DNA of 64,000 nucleotides from Rhodococcus sp. IEGM 1381 (GCF_030056795.1 NZ_JASHKQ010000001.1:310001-374000), one strand, 5' to 3'. Counted from the first letter of the stretch, positions 8,933 through 22,534 are shown. Notes: generated from the letters alone by a model not told the origin. Numbers and translations: made by a program.

Positions 8933-9940
8933 CTACCCGATGTTGGCGCTGAGGTCCGGAGTCATGACGCGAATCTGCTCGCCCCAGTAGCCCCACTGGT
9001 GCGTCCCCACGCCCGGGAACGCGTAGGTCACGTTGTTGGCACCGATGCTCGCCATGCGCAACTGGAAGGCACGGCTGTTCGCCAGCGCGATTGCTTCGAG
9101 GCCCATGCCGTTGGCGGTGTTGTAGTAGTCGATGAAGCTCTGCGGGCGATCGAGTCCGCCGGGCAGGCCACTGCCTGCGAAGACCCACACGCGCGTTCCG
9201 TTGTCACGCAGGCGAGGCGCGAAGACGAACGGGTCGTTGCGCAGCCATGCCGGATCCCACGGCGGTCCCCACATGGCGTCGATGTTGTAGCGGCCGGAGT
9301 CCAGCAGCGCCAAACGCATTGCCTCGCGCATGCCGGGAGCCGAGATGTTCAGGTAGCCGGACAGCGAGCCCGCGTAGCTGAACTGGTCCGGGTGGTACGC
9401 GGCCAGAGTCAGAGCAGCCGAGCCGCCCATGGAGATACCGATGACACCGTTGCGATTGGGGTTGAACCCGAGTCTCGCCTGCAGGTTCTGGCGCAGGTTC
9501 TGCGTCAGGAAGGTTTCCCACTTGTACGTGGTGGTCTGGCCGTTGAAGTTCGAGGGTGCGTACCAATCGGAGTAGAAACTCGACTGGCCGCCGACCGGCT
9601 CGACGACGTTGATGTTCGCGGCAGCCAGAACTGCGCCCGCATCGGTCTCGTGCTCCCAGCCGGAGATGTCGGTGGTGGCCCGCAGCCCGTCGAGGAGGTA
9701 GACGACGCGGTCGGTGTTACCGTCCTGAGCCCGCCAGATACGGCTCTTGATGGGCCCCATGCTGGAGTCCGTCCAGAAGTCCTGAGCATTGACGTCGAAG
9801 GCCGCGTTGGCAGTTGCGCCACCGCCCGCTACTGCCAATCCCAGTGGCAGGACCACCGCCATCAGCATGGACGTGGCGGCGCGACGTCCCCATGACCCCG
9901 CTCGCTTGTCCTCGGACCGGCTCTTCCATCTACCCAGCAT
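8933..9940 (-). CDS. Mycolyltransferase (antigen 85 family), single domain
   Basis: A 335-residue secreted mycolyltransferase. The N-terminus carries many basic residues (MLGRWKSRSEDKRAGSWGRR) before the hydrophobic core (about 23-40) and a probable cleavage after ATANA. Catalytic features are YLLDGLRATT, EPVGGQSSFYSDW, GISMGGSAA (Ser170) and GTHQWGYWG. The start ATG at 9940 has a GAGAGG ribosome site. The upstream 219 bp separate it from aftB, so it probably has its own promoter. It corresponds in position to fbpA/fbpD, next to the cutinase and aftB genes of mycobacteria, but which antigen 85 member it equals cannot be decided. Confidence 0.94.
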   Translation of the reverse strand: MLGRWKSRSEDKRAGSWGRRAATSMLMAVVLPLGLAVAGGGATANAAFDVNAQDFWTDSSMGPIKSRIWRAQDGNTDRVVYLLDGLRATTDISGWEHETDAGAVLAAANINVVEPVGGQSSFYSDWYAPSNFNGQTTTYKWETFLTQNLRQNLQARLGFNPNRNGVIGISMGGSAALTLAAYHPDQFSYAGSLSGYLNISAPGMREAMRLALLDSGRYNIDAMWGPPWDPAWLRNDPFVFAPRLRDNGTRVWVFAGSGLPGGLDRPQSFIDYYNTANGMGLEAIALANSRAFQLRMASIGANNVTYAFPGVGTHQWGYWGEQIRVMTPDLSANIG

Positions 9941-10159
9941 GCACTTGACCTCTCAGCTGCTTCATCGTCACATCGGTTACGCAATCAACGCTTGTTCTCG
10001 CAAGTTCATCATGTCTGTCGATCGGCCGTACAGGTCGTTCGCATACACATCCTTCGCACATATCGCGCGAAGGACGACCTCCGTTACACGATTGAGATAG
10101 CTCATCTTGGCGTCGAGATCTATTCGGCGCAACCCGGTGACTCTTTCGTGTCCTGGCAT

Positions 10160-12025
10160 CTAATTATCGGCTTTCAATATCGGAGCCGGAAGATCACATC
10201 TCTGTATTTCGTACTTCGGCACCCGATCGAATCGATATCCGGCATAGAAGAACGAGCGTTCGAGATTCCGGACGAACAATTGTTTCGTCAACGGCGCTCG
10301 ATACGACGCCATCAATTCCTCGGTATCGGGGCAGGTCAGCGCCACCTGAGCTTCGGTGACCCAGTCCTCGTCCATGTACCAGGGGAGGTACGGGTGGATC
10401 GCGACGAGTCCGAGGTCGGCCACCACCCAATCCGGATACAGGTTCTTGTCGTGCCCGATCCGGCCGTTCTCGAGCCGCTCGGTGTGCGACGCCAGCGGGT
10501 ACGCCAGTCCCATCTGGTCGATGACCCGCACGTCGAGGCCGACGTTCATGCTGGTCATTCCGAGGTTGAGGAAGTACACGGTGTGACCGAAACCACCCTC
10601 GGGGATGGGCAGTGGTGGTGGAACGACGTCCCAGTAGGTGAACTGCGCCGACGGCAGCAGCAGGCCGCCGTCCGGGGTGTCCTCGATCGCCTCGACCATC
10701 GCGCGCATCCGCGGGTAGTCGAGATAGTCCGAGGCCAGAATCGGATGGGCGTGCCCGGTGTTGAGCGAGTAGAAGGCACGTTCGTCGACGATGCCGCTTC
10801 GGCCGACGATCGAGCCCTGCGGCATCCCCGTCGTATTCGCGGCCGCGACGGCCCAGGCGACGATGCCGACCCACACGAGAACATCGGCGACGAATATCGC
10901 CGTCGCCCGGTCGGCAGACCAACGTTTCGGTAGGGCAACGGGCAACACCGAAATCGGCAACAACAGCGTGAACAATGCCGGTAACAACGTTCGCCCGTGC
11001 ATGAAATCTCCGCCGACGCGAATGGCGTACACGGCAAGGATGAAACCACTGATCAATGCGAACACGACAACGGCTGTGGGCGTCCTCAGCGCTGCGAGCC
11101 AACCACGGAGCGACCGTGGCACCGACAGCCGAACTCGCGACACCGACAGCGCCGCGCCGACTACGAGAAGTACGAGCGGCAACCACAGCAGGTACGGCCC
11201 CACCAGGTTGGACAGGTACGCGAACCCCTGAGACCACTTGGCTCCGCCTGCATCCTTCGAAACCGCGGTGTTGGGGTACGGCAGGCCGTAGTACCCCATA
11301 CGCCAGATCTGGTAGAGCACCGGAACTGCTCCGGCGACAGCGAACACCCGAAACCTGGACAGCCCGCTCTGCGGAGCCAGGAAGATCATCGCCAGCGCGA
11401 ACACGGCCACGATGGACAGTTCCGGACGCACCAGCGGGCCGAGACCGGCGAAGAAAGCAAGCAAGAGCAGTTCGATACCACCGCCGCGGCGCTGGCCCCA
11501 CCGAACCATCAGCAACCACAGCGTCGCCAGCCAGAAGATGACCAAGCAGGTCTCGAGCCCGGACGTGGCGAAGTCGCGGGCGGGCGGAACCGCGATGTAG
11601 ACCAGGACGCCTGCGGGGAGGAACAGAGTTCGCTTCGCGGTGCGACCACGAAGCGCGAACGTGCCGATCATCGCGATGACGACGGCGGCAGTGGACAGCA
11701 CCAGAGCGATCGTCAGAACCACGTACTCGAGGCGTCCGTCGCTCAGCCAACTGCCCGCGTACACGAGGTAGGTCCAGATGGTGCTGGTGTTGGTCTCGAC
11801 CCGCTCGCCTGCGTTGAATACCGGGCCGTTGCCGGCCAGCAGGTTGCGGACGGTGCGCAGCACGATCAAGCCGTCGTCGGCGATCCAGCGGCGCTCCCAC
11901 GCACCCCAGAGGAACAACGCACCGGTGACCACGGCCCCGACCCAGAAGACGGGCCTGGTGATCGATCCCCGAGCGGAGTCCTCCTCCCGCGTATCTCGCT
12001 GGTCAGGCGAGGTAGACAGCGACAC
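10160..12025 (-). CDS. aftB: Terminal beta-(1,2)-arabinofuranosyltransferase AftB
   Basis: AftB is a GT-C membrane enzyme that uses decaprenyl-phosphoryl-arabinose to add the terminal beta-1,2-arabinose residues of arabinan, the sites where mycolates attach. The product has about 621 residues with many transmembrane helices in the N-terminal two-thirds and an acidic loop motif ERRWIADDGLI near residues 45-55. A hydrophilic C-terminal domain ends KADN. I chose the GTG at 12025 because a GGAG lies 6 nt upstream; a TTG three bases earlier is possible. The start lies inside the end of ubiA (23-bp overlap), so translation is coupled to the synthesis of the arabinose donor precursor. Confidence 0.9.
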   Translation of the reverse strand: MSLSTSPDQRDTREEDSARGSITRPVFWVGAVVTGALFLWGAWERRWIADDGLIVLRTVRNLLAGNGPVFNAGERVETNTSTIWTYLVYAGSWLSDGRLEYVVLTIALVLSTAAVVIAMIGTFALRGRTAKRTLFLPAGVLVYIAVPPARDFATSGLETCLVIFWLATLWLLMVRWGQRRGGGIELLLLAFFAGLGPLVRPELSIVAVFALAMIFLAPQSGLSRFRVFAVAGAVPVLYQIWRMGYYGLPYPNTAVSKDAGGAKWSQGFAYLSNLVGPYLLWLPLVLLVVGAALSVSRVRLSVPRSLRGWLAALRTPTAVVVFALISGFILAVYAIRVGGDFMHGRTLLPALFTLLLPISVLPVALPKRWSADRATAIFVADVLVWVGIVAWAVAAANTTGMPQGSIVGRSGIVDERAFYSLNTGHAHPILASDYLDYPRMRAMVEAIEDTPDGGLLLPSAQFTYWDVVPPPLPIPEGGFGHTVYFLNLGMTSMNVGLDVRVIDQMGLAYPLASHTERLENGRIGHDKNLYPDWVVADLGLVAIHPYLPWYMDEDWVTEAQVALTCPDTEELMASYRAPLTKQLFVRNLERSFFYAGYRFDRVPKYEIQRCDLPAPILKADN

Positions 12026-12908
12026 CAACCACTCCGATCCACGCTATGGCGAGTAGCTGCAGAACCCTGTCTCCCAACGCGATCTCTTCGGGTTCGCCTG
12101 CCTCGCCGCCATCGACATCCACTGCGTATCGCAGGATTGCGATGGTAAACGGAATCATCGAGATGGCGAACCAGTTGGCACCCGTGCCCGCATCCTCCTG
12201 GAACGCCCACAGGCCGTAACAGATGACAACGGCCGTCGCCGACAGCGTCCAGACGAATCGCAGGTAAGTGGTGGTGTAGTTCTCGAGCGATTTGCGGATC
12301 TTCGCCCCGGTACGTTCGGCGAGCTGCAGCTCGGCGTACCGCTTACCGGCCGCCATGAACAGCGAACCGAACGCCATGATCAGCAGGAACCACTGCGAGA
12401 GCGGGATCGACGCGGCGACCCCACCGGCGATGGCGCGCAGCAGGAATCCCGAAGAGACGATGCAGATATCGAGCACGGCCTGGTGCTTGAGGCCGAAGCA
12501 ATACGCCAGCTGGATCACGATGTAGACGCCGATGACCAGCGCCAGCTTCCAGTTCGCGAAGAACGAGAGGCCGATGGCCAGACCGAGGGCGACGACGGCC
12601 ATCGCGTACGCGAGCTTGACGGGAAGGACGCCGGCAGCGATCGGCCGGAATCGCTTGGTGGGGTGCGCGCGGTCGGCCTCGACGTCCATGGCGTCGTTGA
12701 CGAGGTAGACGCCGGACGCGGCGAAGCAGAACACGACGAACGCGAGCGCGACGGAAAGCAGCACGTCGCGATCGGTGACCGAGCCGGCCGCCAGCGGCGC
12801 CGCCAGTACCAGGACGTTCTTGACCCACTGACGCGGACGAAGCGCCTTGACGATGCCGTCCGCCAGATTCTTCGGCGGTGCGCCTACGGGTGCGGCATCC
12901 TCGCTCAT
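12003..12908 (-). CDS. ubiA: Decaprenyl-phosphate phosphoribosyltransferase UbiA (DPPR synthase)
   Basis: Transfers phosphoribose from PRPP to decaprenyl phosphate, the first committed step to the arabinose donor. The 301-residue UbiA-superfamily protein has NDAMDVEADRAHPTKRFRPIA (about residues 72-92, split motif NDxxDxxxD), and a second conserved loop near YCFGLKHQAVLD. Multiple membrane helices follow. The ATG at 12908 is preceded by GAAGGAGAC, a good ribosome site, and overlaps the stop of the PAP2 gene by 4 bp (ATGA). The length equals Rv3806c (about 302 aa). Longer in-frame extensions into the PAP2 gene are spurious. Confidence 0.95.
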   Translation of the reverse strand: MSEDAAPVGAPPKNLADGIVKALRPRQWVKNVLVLAAPLAAGSVTDRDVLLSVALAFVVFCFAASGVYLVNDAMDVEADRAHPTKRFRPIAAGVLPVKLAYAMAVVALGLAIGLSFFANWKLALVIGVYIVIQLAYCFGLKHQAVLDICIVSSGFLLRAIAGGVAASIPLSQWFLLIMAFGSLFMAAGKRYAELQLAERTGAKIRKSLENYTTTYLRFVWTLSATAVVICYGLWAFQEDAGTGANWFAISMIPFTIAILRYAVDVDGGEAGEPEEIALGDRVLQLLAIAWIGVVGVAVYLA

Positions 12909-13418
12909 TTGTCTCCTTCGAACTTCACGACGGCCGCAGCCGTCAACGCGCCGAGTGCAGATCCGGCCAGCACATCGGTGGGGTAATGGACTCCGAGCAC
13001 CAAGCGCGAGAGCAGCATGGGTGGGACGAGGACCGCCGGTAACGGTAGCCCGGTCACCCGGCCGAGGAGAACCGCGGCTGCTGTGGTCGATGTCGCATGC
13101 GAGGACGGAAAGCTCAGCTTGCTGGGCGTCGAGACGTTGATGCGGACGGCCGGATCGTTCGGACGCGGTCGTCGCACGATCCGCTTGATGACGATCGACG
13201 CGGCGTGCGAGCCGACGGCGCCGACGGCCACTCCGGCCCACTGACGTCGGCGCGGCTTGTCCAAAGCAGCACCGATGCCTGCGATCGCGACCCAGCCGAG
13301 CGCGTGTTCGCCGAAATGCGACATGCCACGCGCGACGGCGATCGCGCCGGGCGCACTGCCGACAGTGCTCTGCACCTTCTCGAGGATTCGGACTTCGGTC
13401 GGCACCTCGGTCTGGCCC

Positions 13419-13441
<23 letters not shown>
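12905..13441 (-). CDS. PAP2-family phosphatase, probable DPPR phosphatase (Rv3807c-like)
   Basis: A 178-residue membrane phosphatase. It carries the three PAP2 signatures: KRIVRRPRP (about 86-94), FPSSHATS (about 111-118) and SRLVLGVHYPTDV (about 145-157). It lies between glfT2 and ubiA and overlaps both (23 bp and 4 bp). In mycobacteria the equivalent gene is proposed to remove the 5-phosphate of decaprenyl-phosphoryl-5-phosphoribose, the step after UbiA, and the gene order here agrees. The start is GTG at 13441. Confidence 0.88.
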
Positions 13442-16585
<3,144 letters not shown>

Positions 16586-16619
16586 CTACCCCACCAGGCG
16601 TCGGTCTGCGGGCCCGGTG

Positions 16620-17369
16620 TCATTCGGTCGGGCGTCGGAGCAGGTAGGTATCCATCACCCAGCCGTGCGTCGCCTTGACCTCGTCGCGGGCGCGGCGGAT
16701 ATCGGCGAGCACGTCGTCGAGGGGACCCGCCACCAGCTTCTCGTCGACCGTGCCGAGGTTCGCTCCCCAATGAATGCCCCACCCCGCGCCGGTCAGCGCG
16801 CTGCAGGCCAGGTTGCCGTCGAGCATGACCACCAGGTTGTCCAGCCCGGCAGCGACGTCGCCCGCCAGGTTGCGGCCGGTGGTGATGACGATCGGTCCGC
16901 CGATGCGATTGAGCACGAGCCGGTGACTCGCCGCCAGCATCGACACACTGGAGATGCCCGGTGTGACATCGAACTCGATGTCGCCGCGCAGTGCGGCCAA
17001 CCGCTCGACGACGCGGATCGTGCTGTCGTAGAGCGCCGGGTCGCCCCAGACGAGGAACCCGACGACGGTGCCCTCCCCGAGACCGTCGAGCACATCGGCG
17101 TAGGCCCGGGCGCGAGCATCGTGCCAGTCGAGGACCGCAGTCTCGTACTGCCGGGGCGAGCGGTCGCGTGGGGGGTCGGGTACCTCGATCACCCGGTAGC
17201 TGCCGCCGTGGTGGCGCTCGAGGATCGCCTGCCTGGCTGCGCCGAGATCGCCGACGGACGCGCCCTTGTCGGCCACGATGAACACGTCCACGGCCCGCAG
17301 TTTCTCGATCGCCTGGACGGTCACCTGATCCGGATGTCCGCCGCCGATGCCGATCAGATGGACCTTCAC
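16620..17369 (-). CDS. cobF: Precorrin-6A synthase (deacetylating) CobF
   Basis: CobF methylates C-1 of precorrin-5 with loss of the acetyl group, giving precorrin-6A in aerobic cobalamin synthesis. The 249-residue protein belongs to the tetrapyrrole methylase family: N-terminal MKVHLIGIGGGHPDQVT, VVGFLVWGDPALYDST (SAM site), VTPGISSVSMLAA and the CobF-typical NRIGGPIVITTGRNL. It ends with DTYLLRRPTE. The GTG start overlaps the cobM stop by 4 bp. The rest of the cob pathway is not in this window. It is separated from glf by only 67 bp on the same strand, so read-through into glf is possible. Confidence 0.94.
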   Translation of the reverse strand: MKVHLIGIGGGHPDQVTVQAIEKLRAVDVFIVADKGASVGDLGAARQAILERHHGGSYRVIEVPDPPRDRSPRQYETAVLDWHDARARAYADVLDGLGEGTVVGFLVWGDPALYDSTIRVVERLAALRGDIEFDVTPGISSVSMLAASHRLVLNRIGGPIVITTGRNLAGDVAAGLDNLVVMLDGNLACSALTGAGWGIHWGANLGTVDEKLVAGPLDDVLADIRRARDEVKATHGWVMDTYLLRRPTE

Positions 17370-18109
17370 GTGCGGTCCCGACAGGCGTCGTACAGATGCG
17401 ATTCGGCGACGACGCGTCGAGCGAGGGCGGGTCCCACCAGGATGACTGCAGCCTGACGCAGCCCCGCGTCCTCGACCTGATCGGCGATATCGGCCAGGGT
17501 GCCGCGCAGGATCAGCTCGTCCGGCTTACTGGCGTGGAAGACGACAACCACGGGGCAATCCGGACCGTAGAACTCGGTCAGCTCGTCGGCGATGAGTCGG
17601 GTGCGGGTGATCGCCAGGTGCAACGCGAGCGTCGCGCGGGTGGCGGCGAAGTTCTTCAGCGCCTCGGTGTCGGGCATCGCCGTCGAGCGAGCCTGCGCGC
17701 GGGTGAGCACCACCGATTGCGTCACCTCGGGGACCGTCAGCTCGACGCCCAGTGACGCGGCAGCAGCGGCGTAGGCCGGCACGCCGGGGGTGACGTCCCA
17801 GGGCACGCCTGCGGAGTCGAGTCGGGCGGACTGCTCGGCCAACGCGGAGTAGAGGGAGGGATCGCCCGAGCACAGGCGGGCCACGTCCTCGCCGCGCTCG
17901 TGAGCAGCGACGAGTTCGGCGGTGATGGCGTCGAGGTCCAGCTTCGCAGTGTCGACCAGGCGGGTACCGGCCGAGCAGTGTTCGAGGATCGCGTCGTCGA
18001 TGTAGGTACCGGCGTAGACGCAGACCGGGCTGGATCGTAGAAACTCGACAGCCCGCAGCGTGAGTAGGTCCGCAGCGCCGGGTCCGGCTCCGATGAAGTG
18101 CACAGTCAC
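17366..18109 (-). CDS. cobM: Precorrin-4 C11-methyltransferase CobM
   Basis: CobM methylates C-11 of precorrin-4 to give precorrin-5, the substrate of CobF encoded immediately downstream. The 247-residue product shows the family signature FIGAGPGAADLLTLRA at the N-terminus, CSGDPSLYSALAEQ in the SAM loop, VTPGVPAYAAAAA and SVVLTRAQARSTAMP. The start is GTG at 18109. cobM-cobF form a two-gene unit catalysing consecutive steps, and a short dispersed repeat lies just upstream (18132-18156). Confidence 0.94.
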   Translation of the reverse strand: MTVHFIGAGPGAADLLTLRAVEFLRSSPVCVYAGTYIDDAILEHCSAGTRLVDTAKLDLDAITAELVAAHERGEDVARLCSGDPSLYSALAEQSARLDSAGVPWDVTPGVPAYAAAAASLGVELTVPEVTQSVVLTRAQARSTAMPDTEALKNFAATRATLALHLAITRTRLIADELTEFYGPDCPVVVVFHASKPDELILRGTLADIADQVEDAGLRQAAVILVGPALARRVVAESHLYDACRDRT

Positions 18110-18131
18110 AGCTGGAAAGCGTAGGTGGGCC

Positions 18132-18156
18132 GGAGTGGAGCCTGCGGAATGACCCG
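18132..18156 (+). repeat. 25-nt dispersed intergenic repeat, copy A
   Basis: These 25 bases are identical to 63802-63826 and related, with small indels, to the reverse complement of the two copies at 46370-46437. The core reads GGAGTGGAGCCTGCGGAATG. It lies in the gap between the divergent cobM and PGRP genes. Its function is unknown. Confidence 0.75.
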
Positions 18157-18323
18157 TGTGAAATGCCCGACGCGCCGCGCCACTGGAACTTCCCGGCTGT
18201 GGCTAACTGTCAAGCTAAGGTTTAGCCTTGTGTCTGATGGGACTCATGTTGGTGATGTGATTCATGTTGTTCAGCAATCGAGATCCTACGACGCGTACCT
18301 ACCAACAACCAGGGAGTACCGCC

Positions 18324-20522
18324 TTGCCGAACCGTCGAACGAAGCCGTCGATCGTTCTCGGTGCTGTCGCACTACTCGCCGTCGCGACCCCTTTTGCGGT
18401 CGCCGGCCTCACCGACAGCACGACAACCGGTGTTCGACCGGCCAACGAGACAACCCCGGTCACCGTGCCGACCACGATCGTCGAGACCGCACTCAGTGCA
18501 GCACCGGACATCGTGATTCCGCTGCAGGAGCTCACCGGCCTGCCGCTGCCCGATCTGCGGCTTTCCGATCTAAAGTACCTGCCGCTGCCGGATTCCATCG
18601 TCATCCCGCCGATCCAGATCCCCGACATTCCGGGCCTGACCACGCCCGCGCCGGGGAATGCGACAGCGCAGGCACCGGTTCCGAGGGTGGACGCATCGGC
18701 ACCGATCAACCCTGAAGCTGCCGATCCCACCGGCCCGCCACTCGGAGCGGCAGTGAAGGAAATCTCGCAGGACACCCCGTTCAGCATGGTGGCGTTGACC
18801 TCCGAGCAGCTGAACGGTGCGTCTGCACAGGTTCGCCGGCAGCTCGAGGACGGATCTTGGGGTCCGTGGCTGCAGACCGCGCCGGTGGACAGCACTGCCG
18901 ACGACTCCGTTCCCGCTGCGGGAAAGCAAGGTACCGAACCGATCTTCGTCGGACTGACCAAGGCCGTGCAGGTACTGCTGACGCCTCTGACGAGCAGTGC
19001 CGCTCCCGAAAGCTTTGCGAGTGCGCCTGTTCCCGAGGTTCCTGTCGTCGAACTGCCCGCTGCTGACGCGCCGGCCGATGCTCCTGTTGCAGAGGCTCCC
19101 GCTCCCGCCGCCGCGGAACAGCCCCTCGGCTACACCCCGGCGTCGTCGAGCAAGCTACTGCGCCAGCAGGATCCGGCTCCCGTGGACCCCGCGGTACCGA
19201 TCGAGCCTGCTCAGCCCGAAGCCACACCGGAGGTATCGGCAGACCAGTTGGCCTCGGCAGTGAACGACATCAGCGCCGTGCTCATCACTCCCGGCACGTC
19301 CCCGGCCGACTCCGCACTCAGTGACCTCGCCACTCCGGTGGCAGGCGATGCAGGCCCCAACGTCATCACCCGCGCCCAGTGGGGTGCCGACGAGTCGATC
19401 CGTTGTGCCACACCGACAATCGACGACTTCATCGGCGGTGCCACCGTGCACCACACCGCGGGCAGCAACGATTACTCCAAGTCCGAATCGGCCGAAATCG
19501 TCCGCGCCATCTACGCGTACCACGCGCAGACGCTCGGCTGGTGCGACATCGGCTACAACGCCCTCGTCGACAAGTACGGTCAGATCTTCGAGGGCCGCGC
19601 CGGTGGCCTGGACAAGCCGGTTCAGGGTGCCCATGCGGGCGGGTTCAACGAGAACACCGTGGGTGTCGCCATGATGGGCGACTACTCCACCGAGGATCCC
19701 TCGCAGGAGACCATCGACTCGGTCGGCAAGTTCCTCGGCTGGCGACTCGGCAAGGCCGGTCTGGATCCGAAGGGAACCACGACGATGACTTCCGAGGGAA
19801 CGGATTTCACGTTCGTCGGCAAGGGCAAGACCGTCGACCTGCCGGTGATCTTCGGGCACCGCGACGTCGGCAACACCGAATGCCCCGGTGACGCCGGGTA
19901 CGCCCGGCTCGGCGAGATCCGCGACATCGCGGCAGCCAATCTCGGCGGCGGCGGCGATGCCACACCGGCGTCACCCGATACGACCGGTACCGCTCCCGAC
20001 ACCGCGGTGACCGACCCGGCTCCGTCACGCCCGGGCACCGACGCCAGTTCCACTCTGGGCGACAACATCCCGGCGCTGGTCGCCGAGTTGCAGCGTCTGG
20101 CGTCGACCAGCCCGGTTGCTCAGAAGTGGTTGTCCTCGGGCGGCGAAACCGGCGCTCTGGGCGTACCGGTCAGCGGCCTGGTTCAGGTGAGCGGCGGCCG
20201 TGAGAAGGCGCAGTTCCAGAACGGCGAGATCATCACCAACATGGCAGGTCAGGCTGTGGCCGTCATCGGCAAGATATTCCAGCAGTACCTGCAGCAGGGT
20301 GGCGTCGACGGCGTCCTCGGCCTACCCATCACCGACGAGTTCACGGTGCCGGAGGGCTTCCGGACGGACTTCGAGAACGGTTCGTTGATCTTCAACGAGC
20401 TCACCGGAATCGTCACCACGGTGATCAAGACGTACAACGACACCTACAACGCGGAAATGCAGAACCCCGTCGCAGCACCGGTGGAGCCGGCACCCGTGCC
20501 GGAGCCTGCACCCGCGGGCTGA
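18324..20522 (+). CDS. Secreted N-acetylmuramoyl-L-alanine amidase (PGRP domain) with LGFP repeats
   Basis: A 732-residue exported wall hydrolase, Rv3811-like. The TTG at 18324 has AGGGAG 7 nt upstream and starts a clean signal peptide (MPNRRTKPSIVLGAVALLAV); an in-frame ATG at 18264 has no good ribosome site. A long Pro/Ala-rich region (to about residue 350) precedes the PGRP/amidase domain starting VITRAQWGADES. All zinc ligands of active PGRPs are visible: VHHTAG, GHRDVG and the Cys in TECPGDAG. The C-terminus (about 570-700) carries LGFP-type modules, ALGVPVSG and VLGLPITDE, like those in the mycolyltransferase at 5443. It probably trims peptidoglycan stems near the mycolyl-arabinogalactan layer. 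Confidence 0.9.
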   Translation: MPNRRTKPSIVLGAVALLAVATPFAVAGLTDSTTTGVRPANETTPVTVPTTIVETALSAAPDIVIPLQELTGLPLPDLRLSDLKYLPLPDSIVIPPIQIPDIPGLTTPAPGNATAQAPVPRVDASAPINPEAADPTGPPLGAAVKEISQDTPFSMVALTSEQLNGASAQVRRQLEDGSWGPWLQTAPVDSTADDSVPAAGKQGTEPIFVGLTKAVQVLLTPLTSSAAPESFASAPVPEVPVVELPAADAPADAPVAEAPAPAAAEQPLGYTPASSSKLLRQQDPAPVDPAVPIEPAQPEATPEVSADQLASAVNDISAVLITPGTSPADSALSDLATPVAGDAGPNVITRAQWGADESIRCATPTIDDFIGGATVHHTAGSNDYSKSESAEIVRAIYAYHAQTLGWCDIGYNALVDKYGQIFEGRAGGLDKPVQGAHAGGFNENTVGVAMMGDYSTEDPSQETIDSVGKFLGWRLGKAGLDPKGTTTMTSEGTDFTFVGKGKTVDLPVIFGHRDVGNTECPGDAGYARLGEIRDIAAANLGGGGDATPASPDTTGTAPDTAVTDPAPSRPGTDASSTLGDNIPALVAELQRLASTSPVAQKWLSSGGETGALGVPVSGLVQVSGGREKAQFQNGEIITNMAGQAVAVIGKIFQQYLQQGGVDGVLGLPITDEFTVPEGFRTDFENGSLIFNELTGIVTTVIKTYNDTYNAEMQNPVAAPVEPAPVPEPAPAG

Positions 20523-20535
20523 CATTCCCACGACA

Positions 20536-20564
20536 GGGCCGAGTCACGGAAGGTGACTCGGCCC
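20536..20564 (+). terminator. Rho-independent terminator after PGRP amidase
   Basis: A perfect 12-bp GC-rich stem (GGGCCGAGTCAC at 20536-20547 with 20553-20564), 5-nt loop, then TTTCGC. It begins 14 bp after the amidase stop and before the convergent HAD gene. Confidence 0.85.
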
Positions 20565-20605
20565 TTTCGCGCTCGCTGGGGAGTGTGGGCGGGCGGATCA
20601 GCGCG

Positions 20606-21442
20606 TCACCACCAGCGTTCGAGAACCTGCGCCACTCCGTCTTCCGCGTTGGTGACGGTCACTTCGTTGGCGGCCGCGACGGCAGCGGGATGCGCGTTGC
20701 CCATCGCAACGCCGAGTCCGACCATCGACAGCATCGGCACGTCGTTCGGCATGTCACCGAAGGCGACGATGTCCGATACGTCGACCGACAGCGTCTCGGC
20801 CACCTTGGCCAGTCCCGACGCCTTGGTGACCCCCGGGGCCGACAGCTCGATGAGTCCGTTGTCGGTGGAGAACGTCATGTCGGCGCGACCGGAGATCAGC
20901 GGCGAGAGAATGTCGGCCATGTGGCCGCTGGTGGATCCCGAGAGCCGGATCAGCAGCTTCACCGCGGGGACGTCGACGACGTCGTCCTCGGTCATCTCGA
21001 CGTTGTCGGGGTTGAGCCACGCATGCTCGTAGCCGGGCGAACTGACGAACTGCGGTGTGGCCGAGTCGTGTGCGGTCTGCCCCACTCGCTCGGCGGCCAG
21101 ACCGCAGCCGGGCAACGCGCGGTAGGCGACGTCGGCCAACCACTGCAGCGTCTCGACCGACAACGTCTCGGCGCTGAGCACGCGATCGGTGGCCGCGTCG
21201 TAGATCACCGCACCGTTGGCGCACACCGACATCGGTGCGTATCCCAACTGGTCGACGACGGGGTGGATCCACCGCGGTGGCCTGCCGGTGGACAGCACGA
21301 AGGGGACGCCGTCGGCCACCACGGCCGAGACGGCACGCTTGGTGCGGTCGGTGACGCGTTCATGCTGGTCGAGCAAGGTGCCGTCGACGTCGCTGGCAAC
21401 GAGTCGGGGGGCGAGGCGGGTGGTGTTCGGCGCGTTGGTCAT
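20606..21442 (-). CDS. HAD-superfamily phosphatase, Cof type (Rv3813c-like)
   Basis: A 278-residue cytosolic hydrolase of the HAD IIB (Cof) class. Motif I is VASDVDGTLLD (about residues 15-25), motif II FVLSTGRPP, a lysine in VPAVKLLIRL, and motif IV AFGDMPNDVPML. The ATG at 21442 starts just before motif I; a longer frame upstream has no family similarity. The substrate is unknown, probably a sugar or nucleotide phosphate. The position next to the PGRP gene repeats the mycobacterial Rv3811-Rv3813c order. Confidence 0.9.
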   Translation of the reverse strand: MTNAPNTTRLAPRLVASDVDGTLLDQHERVTDRTKRAVSAVVADGVPFVLSTGRPPRWIHPVVDQLGYAPMSVCANGAVIYDAATDRVLSAETLSVETLQWLADVAYRALPGCGLAAERVGQTAHDSATPQFVSSPGYEHAWLNPDNVEMTEDDVVDVPAVKLLIRLSGSTSGHMADILSPLISGRADMTFSTDNGLIELSAPGVTKASGLAKVAETLSVDVSDIVAFGDMPNDVPMLSMVGLGVAMGNAHPAAVAAANEVTVTNAEDGVAQVLERWW

Positions 21443-21502
21443 CGTGACGTCATTCTGCCCTAGTGTCGAAGAGAACTGTCTTCGACGTGGAAGGAACGGT
21501 AG

Positions 21503-22534
<1,032 letters not shown>

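Noticed and set aside
18212..18230. IdeR-like sequence (TAAGGTTTAGCCTTG) between cobM and the PGRP gene
   Set aside because: Half-sites are one base off the IdeR spacing and neither neighbour is an iron gene; too weak to list.
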